Shown here: positions 13,577-24,400 of the stretch, in pieces | Position numbering within the stretch: the first letter of the stretch is position 1 | Layout: every line of letters starts with the position of its first letter | Assembly: GCA_017506865.1 (NCBI GenBank) | Contig: JAFCMP010000102.1 | Coordinates: forward strand, 62,001 to 126,000 | Origin: Tribonema minus | Lineage: Eukaryota; Sar; Xanthophyceae; Tribonematales; Tribonemataceae | Length of the DNA stretch: 64,000 bases | Direction: 5' to 3' | Translations under genes and position numbers: made by a program | Notes under the pieces: model-generated | The model's database searches: none | Seen by the model: only the letters and a program-made list of their open reading frames with translations | What the model was told of the DNA's origin: nothing

Positions 13577-13667
13577 GTATGGACTTGTATGTATAAAGGC
13601 CCAAGGGAGGCCGGGTTGCCTATGCAATCGAAAAGCTCGTGTCAACGCAGCAGCCTAGTCTGCGCTG
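13577..13667 (-). mobile_element. LINE family A, copy A2: 3' tail only
   Basis: The reverse complement matches the last ~95 bp of the element ending at 4830 with only a few changes, including the coding end and the 3' UTR block around GGCCTCCCTTGGGC. It is flanked on both sides by GTGTAC (13571-13576 and 13668-13673), a 6-bp target duplication containing GTAC. It is a strongly 5'-truncated insertion and fixes the true 3' end of the family. Confidence 0.85.
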
Positions 13668-13881
13668 GTGTACAAGTCTAGCTCAACGACATCCTGGACG
13701 GCGGCCGCCCAGCTGTTTTGTTCGCGTTGTTGAAGTAGCTTTGTGTTGTTGTGTCAGCCGCACCGGGCACACGGGTTGGGGGCAGGAGGAGCTCCTGTCG
13801 CTCGCTGCCTTGAGGAACATCTCAGCCCGAAGGTTGTGTGCGCCCAGGTGGTCAATGGAACGCATTTCAACCTGTACGACA

Positions 13882-13950
13882 AAGCTCAATGGATAGAGTT
13901 TCAGTCTCCGAAGCTGAAGGCTGCAGGTTCGTGTCCTGCCAAGATCGCCA
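13882..13950 (+). tRNA. tRNA-Arg(CCG)-like sequence with encoded CCA, lacking a 5' acceptor strand (probably a retro-copied primer tRNA)
   Basis: D arm from GCTC at 13884, an anticodon stem TCAGT/GCTGA around the loop CTCCGAA (anticodon CCG at 13908-13910), and a T arm GCAGG-TTCGTGT-CCTGC at 13923-13939. Then come a 7-nt 3' acceptor strand, a discriminator G and CCA at 13948-13950. The bases upstream do not pair with the 3' acceptor strand, so a functional cloverleaf cannot close. CCA is normally not encoded in eukaryotic tRNA genes. One base later the LTR begins. A working tRNA gene is unlikely; a tRNA primer copied into DNA, or an extended primer-binding region, fits better. Confidence 0.5.
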
Positions 13951-13951
13951 T

Positions 13952-14233
13952 TGTGGTGGTGTGCCAACCACAGAGGGTGAAAGTGTGTGAGACTCAGCCT
14001 CAACCTTGACTTGAAACAGCCGGAAATGCCCACTGCCTGGTGCCGTGGGAGGTGGACCGGAGCGCCCTCCCCAAGTGCAATATCACCCTGATATGCAAGC
14101 GTGGCTAAACAGGTAGAAGCAGAAGAAGCTGTGCCATGTTGAAGGTTAAAGTCGTGTCTGATTACTGCACAAAAGGCATTCGCAATGCAAGCCCTACTTC
14201 AACTACTGCTCCACCTAGGGTTGCCTCACTACA
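13952..14233 (-). repeat. 3' LTR of the LTR element
   Basis: 282-bp direct repeat matching 17099-17380 base for base by eye. Outside it lies the tRNA-Arg-like sequence in antisense to the element, in the place where a primer-binding site would follow a 5' LTR. The repeat may therefore once have been shared by two tandem elements. Confidence 0.75.
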
Positions 14234-14889
14234 ATCGCCCCCTGCATGGCTCTTCCACTCCACAAGTCGAAAGCCATGCACTCATGTGAGCACTCATGTG
14301 AGGCGCCCTCGATACTACACATGCAATACTGCTACAAAATGCAATGCAAGCACGGCTGTCATCCACGACCGCCGAAACTCTCAAATAACACGGGCATATG
14401 GCATATACCAGCAACCCTCCGCCACCAACAAGTCTCAGAAGACTGTGGCGCGTCTGGCTGGAGTGGCAACTACATTGTTGCAAAACAACACATGACCTAA
14501 CGCTGCAACAGACAAACTAACGAGCAAGCAACTGGCTCTGCTGCTATATGCGCCCCCGACATGTTGGCACTGCGCAACCAACGCAAGCAAGCGCACCACC
14601 ATTCTACAACTACTATAGTATGTACGCCCCCGACATGTTGGCACTGCGCACTTATCCCCCCCCCAGCGTTTGTGTAATACGCGCAAAAGAAGTGCGCATG
14701 TACAGCTGAAACAAAACTAAAGGGTGGGCGGGTGGGTTTGTGCGCCCAGGTGGTCAATGGAACGCATTTCAACCTGTACGACAATCGCCCCCAGACACTA
14801 CACTGCTGATGGTATGTAAGAGGTGTGGTGTCTAAACGTACAGGCTCAACAGTGAACCTGCAAACAAGCGCCCCCATGAGCCAAACCGC

Positions 14890-17092
14890 TCAAGATGCAC
14901 TGGTAAGACACATGGCGCATAAAAGAGCTGCTGCCGTCTGTGTCTCACAAATGTCAGCGCAATATGCGCTAAGCACAGCCTGATTGCTGGTGGGAGACAA
15001 TGCTGTGCTAATGTCAGCACCGCCGCGCCTCCCCGCTGTTGCTGAGTCTGGCGGCTGCGCGCCATTGCCACGCCTCTCCTTGCTCGCATGCCGCCTGTGC
15101 AGCGCCTTATGCCGCGCCTGCCAGTCGCGGAGGCGCTGCTGCTCCTCAGGCGTATGCGCCGACCAGTACTCCCGCCGCTTCTGCTGCCGCCGCGAGAGCG
15201 GCCGTCCCAAGCTGCTGCCTGCGGCGCGCATGCTGCGCCGCGCAGCGCTGATGCTGGCGCGCTGTTGCATCGGCACCGTCGCCGTCGTCGTCGCCGAGCT
15301 CGCCGCACCCGTGCCGCCACCCTGGTGGCGTGCGCCGCCGCCGCCGCCTTGATGGCGTGCGCCGCTGCCACCGCCTCGCGCGCCGCCGCTGCCGCCCCGC
15401 GCGCCGCCGCTACCGCCGCGGCGTGCGCCGCTGCTGCCGCCGCTGCTGCCGCCGCCGCGCGCGCCGCCGCGCGCGCCGCCGCTGCTGCCTCGCGCGCCGC
15501 CGCTACCGCCGCCGCGTGCGCGGCTGCTGCCGCCGCTGCTGCCGCTGCCGCGCGCGCCGCCGCTGTCACACGCGCCACTGCATGCGCGCAGAGATGAAAG
15601 CGCCGCTGTCGCCGGCGCTGAAAGTGCAGCTGCAGTGCCGCCACTGCCAGGCATGCCGCCGCATACACACGTCGGTGGAAGCGCCGCTGCTGGCGGCGCT
15701 GAAACCGTGGCTGAGCTGCCGCTGGTTCTGTGTGTGCGCGTGTCGCACGCGCGCACAGGTGGAAGCGCCCCTGCTGCTGGCGCTGAGAGCGCAGCTGACA
15801 TGCCACCGCTGCAGTCGCACACGCCTGTGTCGCTGCATACGCGCATGGACGAAAGCGCCGCTGCTGCTGATGCTGAACGTGCAACGGGATTGCTGCCGCT
15901 GTTGTCGTGTGCGCGCCTGTCGCAAGGGCGCACAAATGGAAGCGCCGCTGCTGCCGACGCTGAAAGGGCAGCTGACATGTCGCTGCTGCCATGCGCGCCC
16001 CTGTCGCAAGCGCATGCAGATGGAAGCGCCGCTGCTGCCGGCGCTGAACGGGCAGCCAACACGTCGCTGCTGCTGTGCGCGCCCCTGCTGCAAGCACGGG
16101 CAGACGGAAGCGCTGCTGCTGCCGACGCTGCGCGGAGCACCTTACGCAGCTGCACCTGCGTTGATACCGCGCATACCGGCGCAAGCTCGACCTGTGTTGA
16201 AACCGTGCAAGTGGTCGGCAACTCCCGCAGTTGCTGAGCCTGCTGTAGCTCGCTCTCCACTTCTGCAATCCGCGCTTGTAGCCGCTGTCCGTTGTTCTGC
16301 GCAGCTTCCAGAGCTACCTCCAGCTGATCGCCTTGGCACTTGGCATTGGCAAAAGCTGTAGCTGCCTCACGCAACTTGGTGCGCAGTTGCAAGTCGCTCA
16401 TGTCCAGCATTTGCTGGACGGATACGTCACTGCAATCAGCCAGCTTGAGCAACTGAAGCAGCTCCTCTCCCCACTGTTGCAGCTGAGAGTGCACTAGAGC
16501 ACGCCTGTTCTTCACAGCGTCCCACTGGTGCTGCGACTCCGCCGTAGTGCTATAATGGCCGTGGCAGCGTGAACTCTCCCCCCCCACCTCCATGCTCGAG
16601 CGCAGCTTGAGGGCGGTGGCGTCCATGCTGCCCACGAAGCTAGCAGACTGCATGCTGCTGCCGCTGTGTTGCTGTTGCAGGTAGAGGCGAAACTTGAAGC
16701 AAACGAGTTGCTGCTGACAAAAGACGAGCTGCGAAGCCCACTCCTGTTGCGAAGCAGCGATCGCCAGAGGGAAGCCGAACCCCGTTGACGCTGCTGTTGA
16801 TGTTGAGCCACGAAGAAAAATCTTCGCAGCTGACGAGATTGAGCTGTCGCCGCTTACAGCTGCTGTCTGCCGGCACTCCGTGTGTGGCTGGCCTCCAGGT
16901 TCTGGACTCACGAGTGCTGTAAGTGGCGCTCCTGCTAGGACGCCAGTAGACAGCACAGCTGATGGTGCAGAATCTCGAGCCCGAGCCGCCGCCAGGTTGC
17001 GTGCAGAAGAGGTGCCGCGGAAACAGCGAACACTCCCGTGTGGTGGAGCACTATTCGAGATGGTACTTGACAGGTCAGTACCTGCCGAGATC
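14890..17092 (-). other. Open reading frame carried by the LTR element, no pol domains
   Basis: One uninterrupted frame of more than 700 codons fills the interior from the primer-binding site to 14890. In order it encodes a Ser/Thr-rich start, a Gln/Leu-rich coiled-coil stretch (QLQQWGEELLQLLKLADC; then VALEAAQNNGQRLQARIAEV), about seven degenerate ~30-residue repeats with ALPSARAC-like cores, a Gly/Arg/Ser-rich tract and a basic tail (SRRQQKRREYW). This could be a gag-like or cargo protein; no known family is recognised. Several frames stay open in this GC-rich DNA, so openness alone is weak evidence of coding. The true start codon is not determined. Confidence 0.4.
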
Positions 17093-17098
17093 AGCCAT

Positions 17099-17380
17099 TG
17101 TGGTGGTGTGCCAACCACAGAGGGTGAAAGTGTGTGAGACTCAGCCTCAACCTTGACTTGAAACAGCCGGAAATGCCCACTGCCTGGTGCCGTGGGAGGT
17201 GGACCGGAGCGCCCTCCCCAAGTGCAATATCACCCTGATATGCAAGCGTGGCTAAACAGGTAGAAGCAGAAGAAGCTGTGCCATGTTGAAGGTTAAAGTC
17301 GTGTCTGATTACTGCACAAAAGGCATTCGCAATGCAAGCCCTACTTCAACTACTGCTCCACCTAGGGTTGCCTCACTACA
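17099..17380 (-). repeat. 5' LTR of the LTR element
   Basis: The 282-bp partner of 13952-14233. On the minus strand it runs TG to CA and is followed after one base by the tRNA-Arg-complementary primer-binding site. Confidence 0.75.
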
Positions 17381-20300
17381 GTTGCACCTGCGCTGTTCAT
17401 CCTTGCGTGATGAGAGCGGCCAGAGCAAAAGCTGTTGCGCTGGCAACGCCATTTGAACGCATGATCCCTTCGCAGCACCACCGGCCGGCCCGCTTGCGAA
17501 GTGAATGCAGTGATCACGCGACATATTTAGCAGAGATGATTACACCAACAGTTCGGGCAAAAATGCACCAGAAAGTTGAAGTTACTGTAGAGCTTTGAAC
17601 TTGTTTTGTAGTTGTAGTTGAACAAGAGTAAACATGTGCGAGGGCGAAGGAGAGTATCAAGATTGAGAGGACAGCAGCTGTGACGCTGCATCAATTAGCG
17701 TCAAAGAGCTTCAAAGCAACGGCGAGGACATCAGTTCTTCCGCACGGCCCGTTGCAGGGGGCACGACCTTCTCGCATTTTCTACCGCGGCAGTTGAGTTG
17801 CATCAAATGTGTCTGGTTGTGCGGGCCCCCCTCCCCTTTGGGGGGGGTAGTAGAGGGGGAGTCCCACCTGTAAGGGAGGCATGTAGAGGGGGAGTCCCAG
17901 GGGACAAGTTCTGCCCCGCTGCAGCACACTGTTACAGCTGCAAGGAATGGTTGAATGTGGACGGGCACCTGCGGAAGCTGAGCTGAGCCGCGCACGGGAA
18001 TACCGGGAAGCACGGGAAGCATCCTGCAGCAGTTTGTCAGGCGCAATCTTGCCTGCTGCCGCACATGCCGCCCTGCGCAGCGCCGCCGCCAGTTGCCCGC
18101 GCTCGCATGCCCTCGTGAACGCATCTAGCAGCGCCCCTTCTGCAGGACAGCTTTGAAGTACGATCGAGCGCCGCGCTTGCTGCATATGCGATCACCACAT
18201 GCGCCGCGGGCCGCGCGGTCGCCTCACGCGCTGCCGTCGCCGCGCCGCGCCCTCTGCCCGCAGAGCCCATGGGCTACCAGCCGGCTGTGCGGCAAACCGG
18301 CAGTGCTTAAAACATAGGACCTGAAGCTGACCATGATGAACCTCGAGCGATCGCCAATCCAGATACTATTAGCCGCGGGGTGTATAGCGACCTGCTATCA
18401 ATGGGCTGCAGCAGCCTGGTAGTATGCATGACACCTGCAGTTTAATACTAATATACTACTAAGTATACTAGTAGGAGCCCACTATTACTGTATTTCATGC
18501 AGAAGCAGCCCTCACTGACTCATCATGTTGCCAATCATTTCGGTCAGTTGCAGCAGTTAAACGTCAAGTGTGAGTAAGCATTACAGTCAATTGTACCAGT
18601 TTATCAATCATCAGAGAGTCGAGATCCCTGACGATAGGGGAAGAATCCCAGAGAGGTGCCAGAGTCCGGCCGGAGGTCGGTGCTGGGACTGTGGTCCCAA
18701 GCCTCATAGATCGTGCGCGCGCGAGCGCACGCATTTGCGTAGTCATAAAAATCAAATTTAAAAAATGATTTTCAGGGGGGGATCCAATTCTCGGGCCGTC
18801 GGGTCGATGGTGTGCCTCTGTATGCTTGAAGCCTTCAACTTGCGAATTGCTGATCGCGCGGGAAAGTAAGCGTGTGCTCCCTGCACAGGGCATCTCAGAG
18901 CGCGCTGGTAACCGTCACGGTGGTCGGAGCCGCACTGCAGCGGCTGCTGCTGTCACCGACTGCCCCTACCGTACCGCCGTCGTCCCATGTGGTGGCTGGC
19001 GAGAACATGCCTCAATCAATTTGATGGGGCTGACACCCTGAGCGGCGTGTCACTTGAAGTAGGCTGTACATCGTGCGGCGCAGTAGCTGCAGCCTTTGAG
19101 TTATGCGTCCTGGTTCAAATCCGATGATTTTCAAATTGATGCTGCTTTTTTTATTGCGAGCAATCCCCCGGGGTTCGCAAGATTAAATACCCCCTGCGCA
19201 TCCTACTAAGTCAACCACCATCTGCAATTGCATTAATGGAATGCTGTATGCACATACCGCTTTGAGCACAGCTTATATTTGGACTGACAATGATGAACAT
19301 GAATATGGACGCAACTGCAAACATAAACATAAACGCAACAGTACACTGTCAAGATAATATGTCATGGGCAGCTTAGTAAAAGCAATTGCATTTATAAAAG
19401 CAATTGCAAAGATTGCAACGGCCCAGGGCAGCTGGATGCGCCGATGATCTTGAGCCCACCTTCCTCTGGGGGTCCTGCTGGTACCCTGAAACATACTTCG
19501 AATGCGGAGGCCTCACTGGCCAGCCTGCAGGTGCATGACATTGTGAGGAGTCAAGCGATACGCAGCATCAATGATTCCGGAGGGGGTGCATTGGAGGGAT
19601 GTCCCTCCAACGATGAATTCAAAGTTTGAAGCCCAGCAATCTCATCCGGAATGACGGTTATGAGGTGTGCGCGACAGATCTATTAGTATGTATACACACA
19701 ATAATAATGAAAGCTTCCAACATTGAATGCTCAGCATCTTCAAGTTTGAGTTCAAGATGACTTGAAGCTTGTAGTACTTTTGTACGCACCTGCTGCTCAG
19801 CTGTTGCTGTGCTGTGCGCCACTAAGTCTAGTCCGCTGTGCCGACGCCGCCGCAGCCGCCAGCTCCTGTGCCCTCACAGCAATCATTGCTGCCGCAATCA
19901 CAGCTTCACAGTGCCTGTGACAGTACCACGTGGCACCATGGCTGCAGCTGCAGCTGTCGATACCGAAGTGCCTTTGCGCACCTGTGCTCCCATGGGCATA
20001 TAATTACTAAGCATATATATATACACATAATATATAAAAACCCCAGGGCACCCCCGTAGTACATTCTGCGACCAGTATACCGTGGCGTGCCTTCGCGTCT
20101 GCGCACGCCGCCGCAGCACCACCACAACTTGTCAGTGAATATCCAGACCCCAGGCTGCCAAACGGCAAAACCCACCAGCGGCCGCGACGCGGCAGCAGCG
20201 CAGGAGGTGCGTCACTGCCACCGGTCGCAGCGGCTGCTCAGAGTCTAGTACTACTAGTAGGTGCAATACGTCCAGCTGCCGCCACCGCCAGGGCTGCCAT

Positions 20301-21404
20301 GCGATGAGCACCGCAGCCTGCGCCGCTGTCCGCCTATTGACAATGTGCAGACTGCAGGTCCTGGAGCAACTGCCGCAGTTGTGACGCACTCAGTCTGGCA
20401 GCGCCGCGCACCCCAAGGTCACGGTGTGTAGCCCTGTCACATACACTGACTCAGAGGCACACAGCAAAGCCTTCAATTGCTGAAGCTAGCAGCTGTCAGT
20501 GGCGCGCCACAGGCCAAAGATGTAGCATAGTACATGTGAAGTACTTAACGTTCCAGGCCAGCGAGTGGCAGCGCGTCATGCAACTCTGTTTCAGCCTGAG
20601 AGCGCTGCCGAATGCACAGGGCGCGCTGTTTGCGGCTCGCTGCAGCTGCAGCTGCTGCTGCCAGTGCCGCAGCGCTGTGGCGAGAGCGGCGCGGCAGCAA
20701 CTTGAAGCATCGCCGCATACACACACTTCCCAAGCGGCAAGGGTGCCACTGCAGCTGTGCGAGTCTGGCACCGCCGCAGCAGGTGCAGGCATTGTGCGCG
20801 CTGATCCGACAGATATTGCGTCGACCTCCGAACAGCCCGCGCAAGCTGTGTGCTGCGCCGCGCTGCTGCAGGGCCGCTGCTGCCTGAGCGCCGCGCGTCC
20901 GCCATACCTGGTGCATTTCAGCAGCTGCTGCTGTTGCTTCTCGTCCTGCCAGCGCAAGCGCCATCGCGAACACCACTACAGACACGTACTAACGCAGTGT
21001 GCACACAGCGATTGTGGATGCGACGCATGTCCGAGCCGGTACCTGTGCGACGCAAGCGCCGTACACAAGCGTCGTACAGGTACCCGGATGTGTGGCACGG
21101 CAACTGTTACACCTCGGCGCACGGCAGTGATGAAGCATGTGACGTGCCCTCTGCACCAAAGCACCTACACGACAAGCTCTCCCACACATCACTCGCCCGT
21201 TGCAAGCACAAGCACGTGACGTACACGCACAAACGCGGACGTTCGCTGCTGCTATATCATACGCTTACAGGACACCTTGTGAATGTATGTATATGCAATG
21301 TGATGCCGCGCTGCCGCCGAGACCCTATGTGCCAGAAACGCATACTGCACAGAAGCAAAAGTGACAGTTGACCACGCGCCAGCGCGCGCCACTGACCGCG
21401 CTGC
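17381..21404. other. No gene assigned; two GC-rich islands
   Basis: Islands at about 17,700-18,260 and 20,540-21,100 are open in several frames on both strands, but no domain, splice pattern or codon signal singles one out. A G-rich repeat (TAGAGGGGGAGTCCC, twice) lies at 17,850-17,900. The rest is AT-rich with short ACTAGTA-type palindromes near 18,450 and 20,250. The 3' end of the TraB-family gene starts to the right. Confidence 0.4.
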
Positions 21405-24400
21405 TCACGCCGGCTGCGCCACGAGCTCGCACGCCGGCGCCGCCGCGCTGAAACCATACTTCAACTTGAGGTTGCGCTCGATGCCGCTCATGTGCGCCAT
21501 CCCTACGACCATGCAGCAGTCCTTCATGCCCGTCTGCTTGAGGTACTGCGCCACCGCCTCCGCCATGTAGGCGTCGCGCTCCGCGACCATGGCGGTGTAG
21601 ACGAGGGGCAGCTCGCGCTGCACGGCCGTCATGAGCTTGTCCACCGTGTCGCGCTTCTTCATGAGCTCCTGCGGTGTCGTGATGCGCAGGTAACAAGTGC
21701 GACGGCAACGGTGGTGAATGAACGATGACTGATGACATGCAAGTGTTTTGGCTTCAGGGTCACTCAGGGACCAACACAGAGTTGTGCTGTTTCATACGGT
21801 ATCGATGGTCGCTGTTACTGAAACCTACTGTAGTACGCGGGTTTTGTGAGCTCCTGTGCACCAGTGATGCGCGCATAGCAAAGGCAGGAATGGTAGACAG
21901 CAGGTAGTGGGAATCACGGGTTCAGGTTGTACTGTGAGATACAACTTGGGTATCACGGACGGCTGCTGGCGGTACTCAAAGCTGCAAGATTGTGTGAAGA
22001 TATTCTGCTGAGCTTCATTTGATGTTTATGAAATGAGCATCAGGTTGCTTGCACATGGATTGATTAGGCACAATAAGCAAGCGTGGGGACAGCACTTTTG
22101 GAGAAGCAGATCGCACACGTCACGCAAGTTCATGCTCTCCAACCGCAAATCTTCACTGTACCCCCCATTGACTGTGTGCATCGCACAGAGAAGGTTGCAC
22201 GCACGTCTACCCCTTCTACTCTACCTGGAGAATGGGTCACGTACAGCATACTTGTCTTTGCAGTTGGATTGTTCAGCAAGTTGCTGGCAGGACAAAGGGC
22301 CGTGCCATTGACCATCAATTGTTGCACCATGTAAAGGCCAGATAATGATTCACAGCGTAGATAGCCAGATGATTATTCCACAGGCACATGAACGTGTACG
22401 TGCACTGCTGCCAGCATGCCACAGCAATACCATGCAGTATAATTACCATTGCAACAGTCACAACACTGTATTGTGACTGTCGCAATGCATTTCAATCATC
22501 CCCACCAATGCGTGCGTGAACTTCATTCCTACAGGTGAGCACTGCCACTTGTGACGCTGACCCAGTGTAGACCTGAACTCATGCTGACCAGCACCAATTG
22601 CACGTGAATCACGTGCAATTGGTACTGGATTTTATATACTGAATCACGGTACTGGATTTCATATACTGAATCACGTGACGTGATTCAGTATACGTGATTC
22701 AGTATATAAAATCCAGTATAGAGGCCAAGCATGCTGAACGCATGCAAACATCAAAATTGTGGCTGTGCCCCATTTCTCGATTGATGCTTCACTTGCACTG
22801 ATATGGACCGCATGCTGTCAAAACAGCAACGTGCCAGAGTCCGAGTAACTGCCAAGTAACTGCCATTGTTCGACGCTGCACCTTGTCATGCTAGTCCAGT
22901 GACAAGGGATGAGCCATTTCAACCCCGTCAAGCAGTACAGTGGCTATGACTTGTAAAATTCAACCACCCCGTGTAAACCAACTCAAGTGGGGACATAGGT
23001 CTGGTCGCATCGTCACGCCATCACACTCTAAACTCACTCACATGCCCACTCCAACCCAACACCGGCCTCGTGACAACGTCGTTTCGTTGTAACCTCGCTT
23101 ATACCAAGCTGTGATGGCTGATGCTTTGCCGCAGTGCCAACGCGTCCACTTCTTGAGCGAATGGGCTCACGAAACGCAGCCAGGTCACGGTGTACTTGGC
23201 GGTCAGCTTCAAAGCTAGGGCTTGGGTTATACTAAATGACAAGCGTCACCATCACAGCCTCAATGCTTTCCTTGACGAGGGCGAGTCCATGCGTTACAGC
23301 ATTTGGGTTAGGATTCGCTGCTTAGGTTTAGCATGTGCGCGACCAGCACCATGGCCATGATGCTCCGTTTCAAAACCATCTTACGTCGTAAATGAGAACG
23401 TTGCCTTCCTGAGAGCCTACGGTTGGTATCAAGAGTGGGTGCGGCGTAGCGATCACAGGCACTCACCATCATGGCCTCACTGCTGCTGATGTTGGCTGTA
23501 GGAATGTGGGGCATTCCTGGTAGTTAGGAAGAGAGTTCAGGATCTTTCGCAGGTTGCTCTTGGAAGTACTGGTTCAAACTGAGTGGCTCTTGGATGCTTC
23601 TTTGTTATGCCCCCACGGGATGGAAGTAATTCCGCAACGTGTTTTGTGCATCTGATAATGATCACTTCTCTACTTCCGCACCAGCCAGCGTCCCCTGCTT
23701 CCGCTGCTGCTATGCACTGGCAGCATCGTGCCTGCCTGCATAATCCAGCTATTCAACTTGGGTAATGAGGGCGAGTCAACAATCACCACAACGACTGGTG
23801 TCAGGTTAAACGCTAAGATTACGTGAGTGCAGTCCCTCTAACCATCATGACCGTCGCGCTCTCAACCAAAACAAGGACACTTAGAGTTACTACCAGCATT
23901 CAGCTGCAGTGCGCTCGCACGCCGCTGCTCTCACCATCATGGCCTCGATGCTCTCCTTTGATGACGGTGAGTCCATGCCATGCAGCTAGGGTTAAGGTTA
24001 GGTTAGGGTTAGGGTTAGCTTGGCCTCACCATCATGGCCCCGATGCTCTCCTTGGACGACGGCGAGTCCATGCCATCCAGCTAGGGTTAGGTTAGAGTTG
24101 AGGTTAGGTTAGCCTCACCATCATGGCCTCGATGCTCTCCTTGGACGACGGCGAGTCATGCCATCCAGCTAGGGTTAGGGTTACATTAGGGTTAGGTTAG
24201 GGTTAGGGTTAGGGCTAGGTTAGCCTCACCATCATGGCCTCGATGCTCTCCTTGGACGACGCCATGCCATCCAGCTAGGGTTAGGGTTACATTAGGGTTA
24301 GGTTAGGGTTAGGGCTAGGTTAGCCTCACCATCATGGCCTCGATGCTCTCCTTAGACGACGGCGAGTCCATGCCATCCAGCAGCCCCGCGTCCACGTCCT

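Larger units (their letters stand above)
13952..17380 (-). mobile_element. Non-autonomous LTR retroelement, whole-looking, very young
   Basis: Two 282-bp direct repeats (13952-14233 and 17099-17380) look identical by eye, and on the minus strand each starts TGTAGTGAGG and ends CCACCACA, the TG...CA form of LTRs. One base inside the 5' LTR (17099) lies an 18-nt primer-binding site (17080-17097) complementary to the 3' end of a tRNA-Arg-like sequence. A purine-rich run (CAGGGGGCGA) precedes the 3' LTR at 14234. The 2.86-kb interior has no reverse transcriptase, protease or integrase, so the element would depend on a partner. Identical LTRs indicate a very recent insertion or conversion. Flanking 5-bp sequences do not match, so the outer ends may have recombined with another copy. 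Confidence 0.7.

Noticed and set aside
13571-13673. Inverted duplicate of a host sequence near 4.75 kb
   Set aside because: It is better explained as a 5'-truncated LINE insertion, because it ends at the same 3' terminus and has a GTGTAC duplication.
15039-16361. Plus-strand Arg/Cys-rich frames inside the LTR element
   Set aside because: They are complements of the Ala/Gly-rich repeats on the minus strand. The LTR, primer-binding site and purine tract place the element on the minus strand.
17781-18185. Ala/Arg-rich minus-strand frame at 17.8-18.2 kb
   Set aside because: Composition-driven openness in a GC island, without a recognisable domain.
19527-19640. Minus-strand stretch with SGIIDAAYRLTPHN that resembles part of the beta-helix exon (SIIDAACKKLL)
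   Set aside because: Only about six residues match, no firm acceptor is present, and the frame closes quickly; too weak to call a paralogous exon.
20496-21219. Overlapping Cys- and Ala-rich frames at 20.5-21.2 kb
   Set aside because: At least three frames on each strand stay open; none shows regular motif spacing or plausible exon ends.
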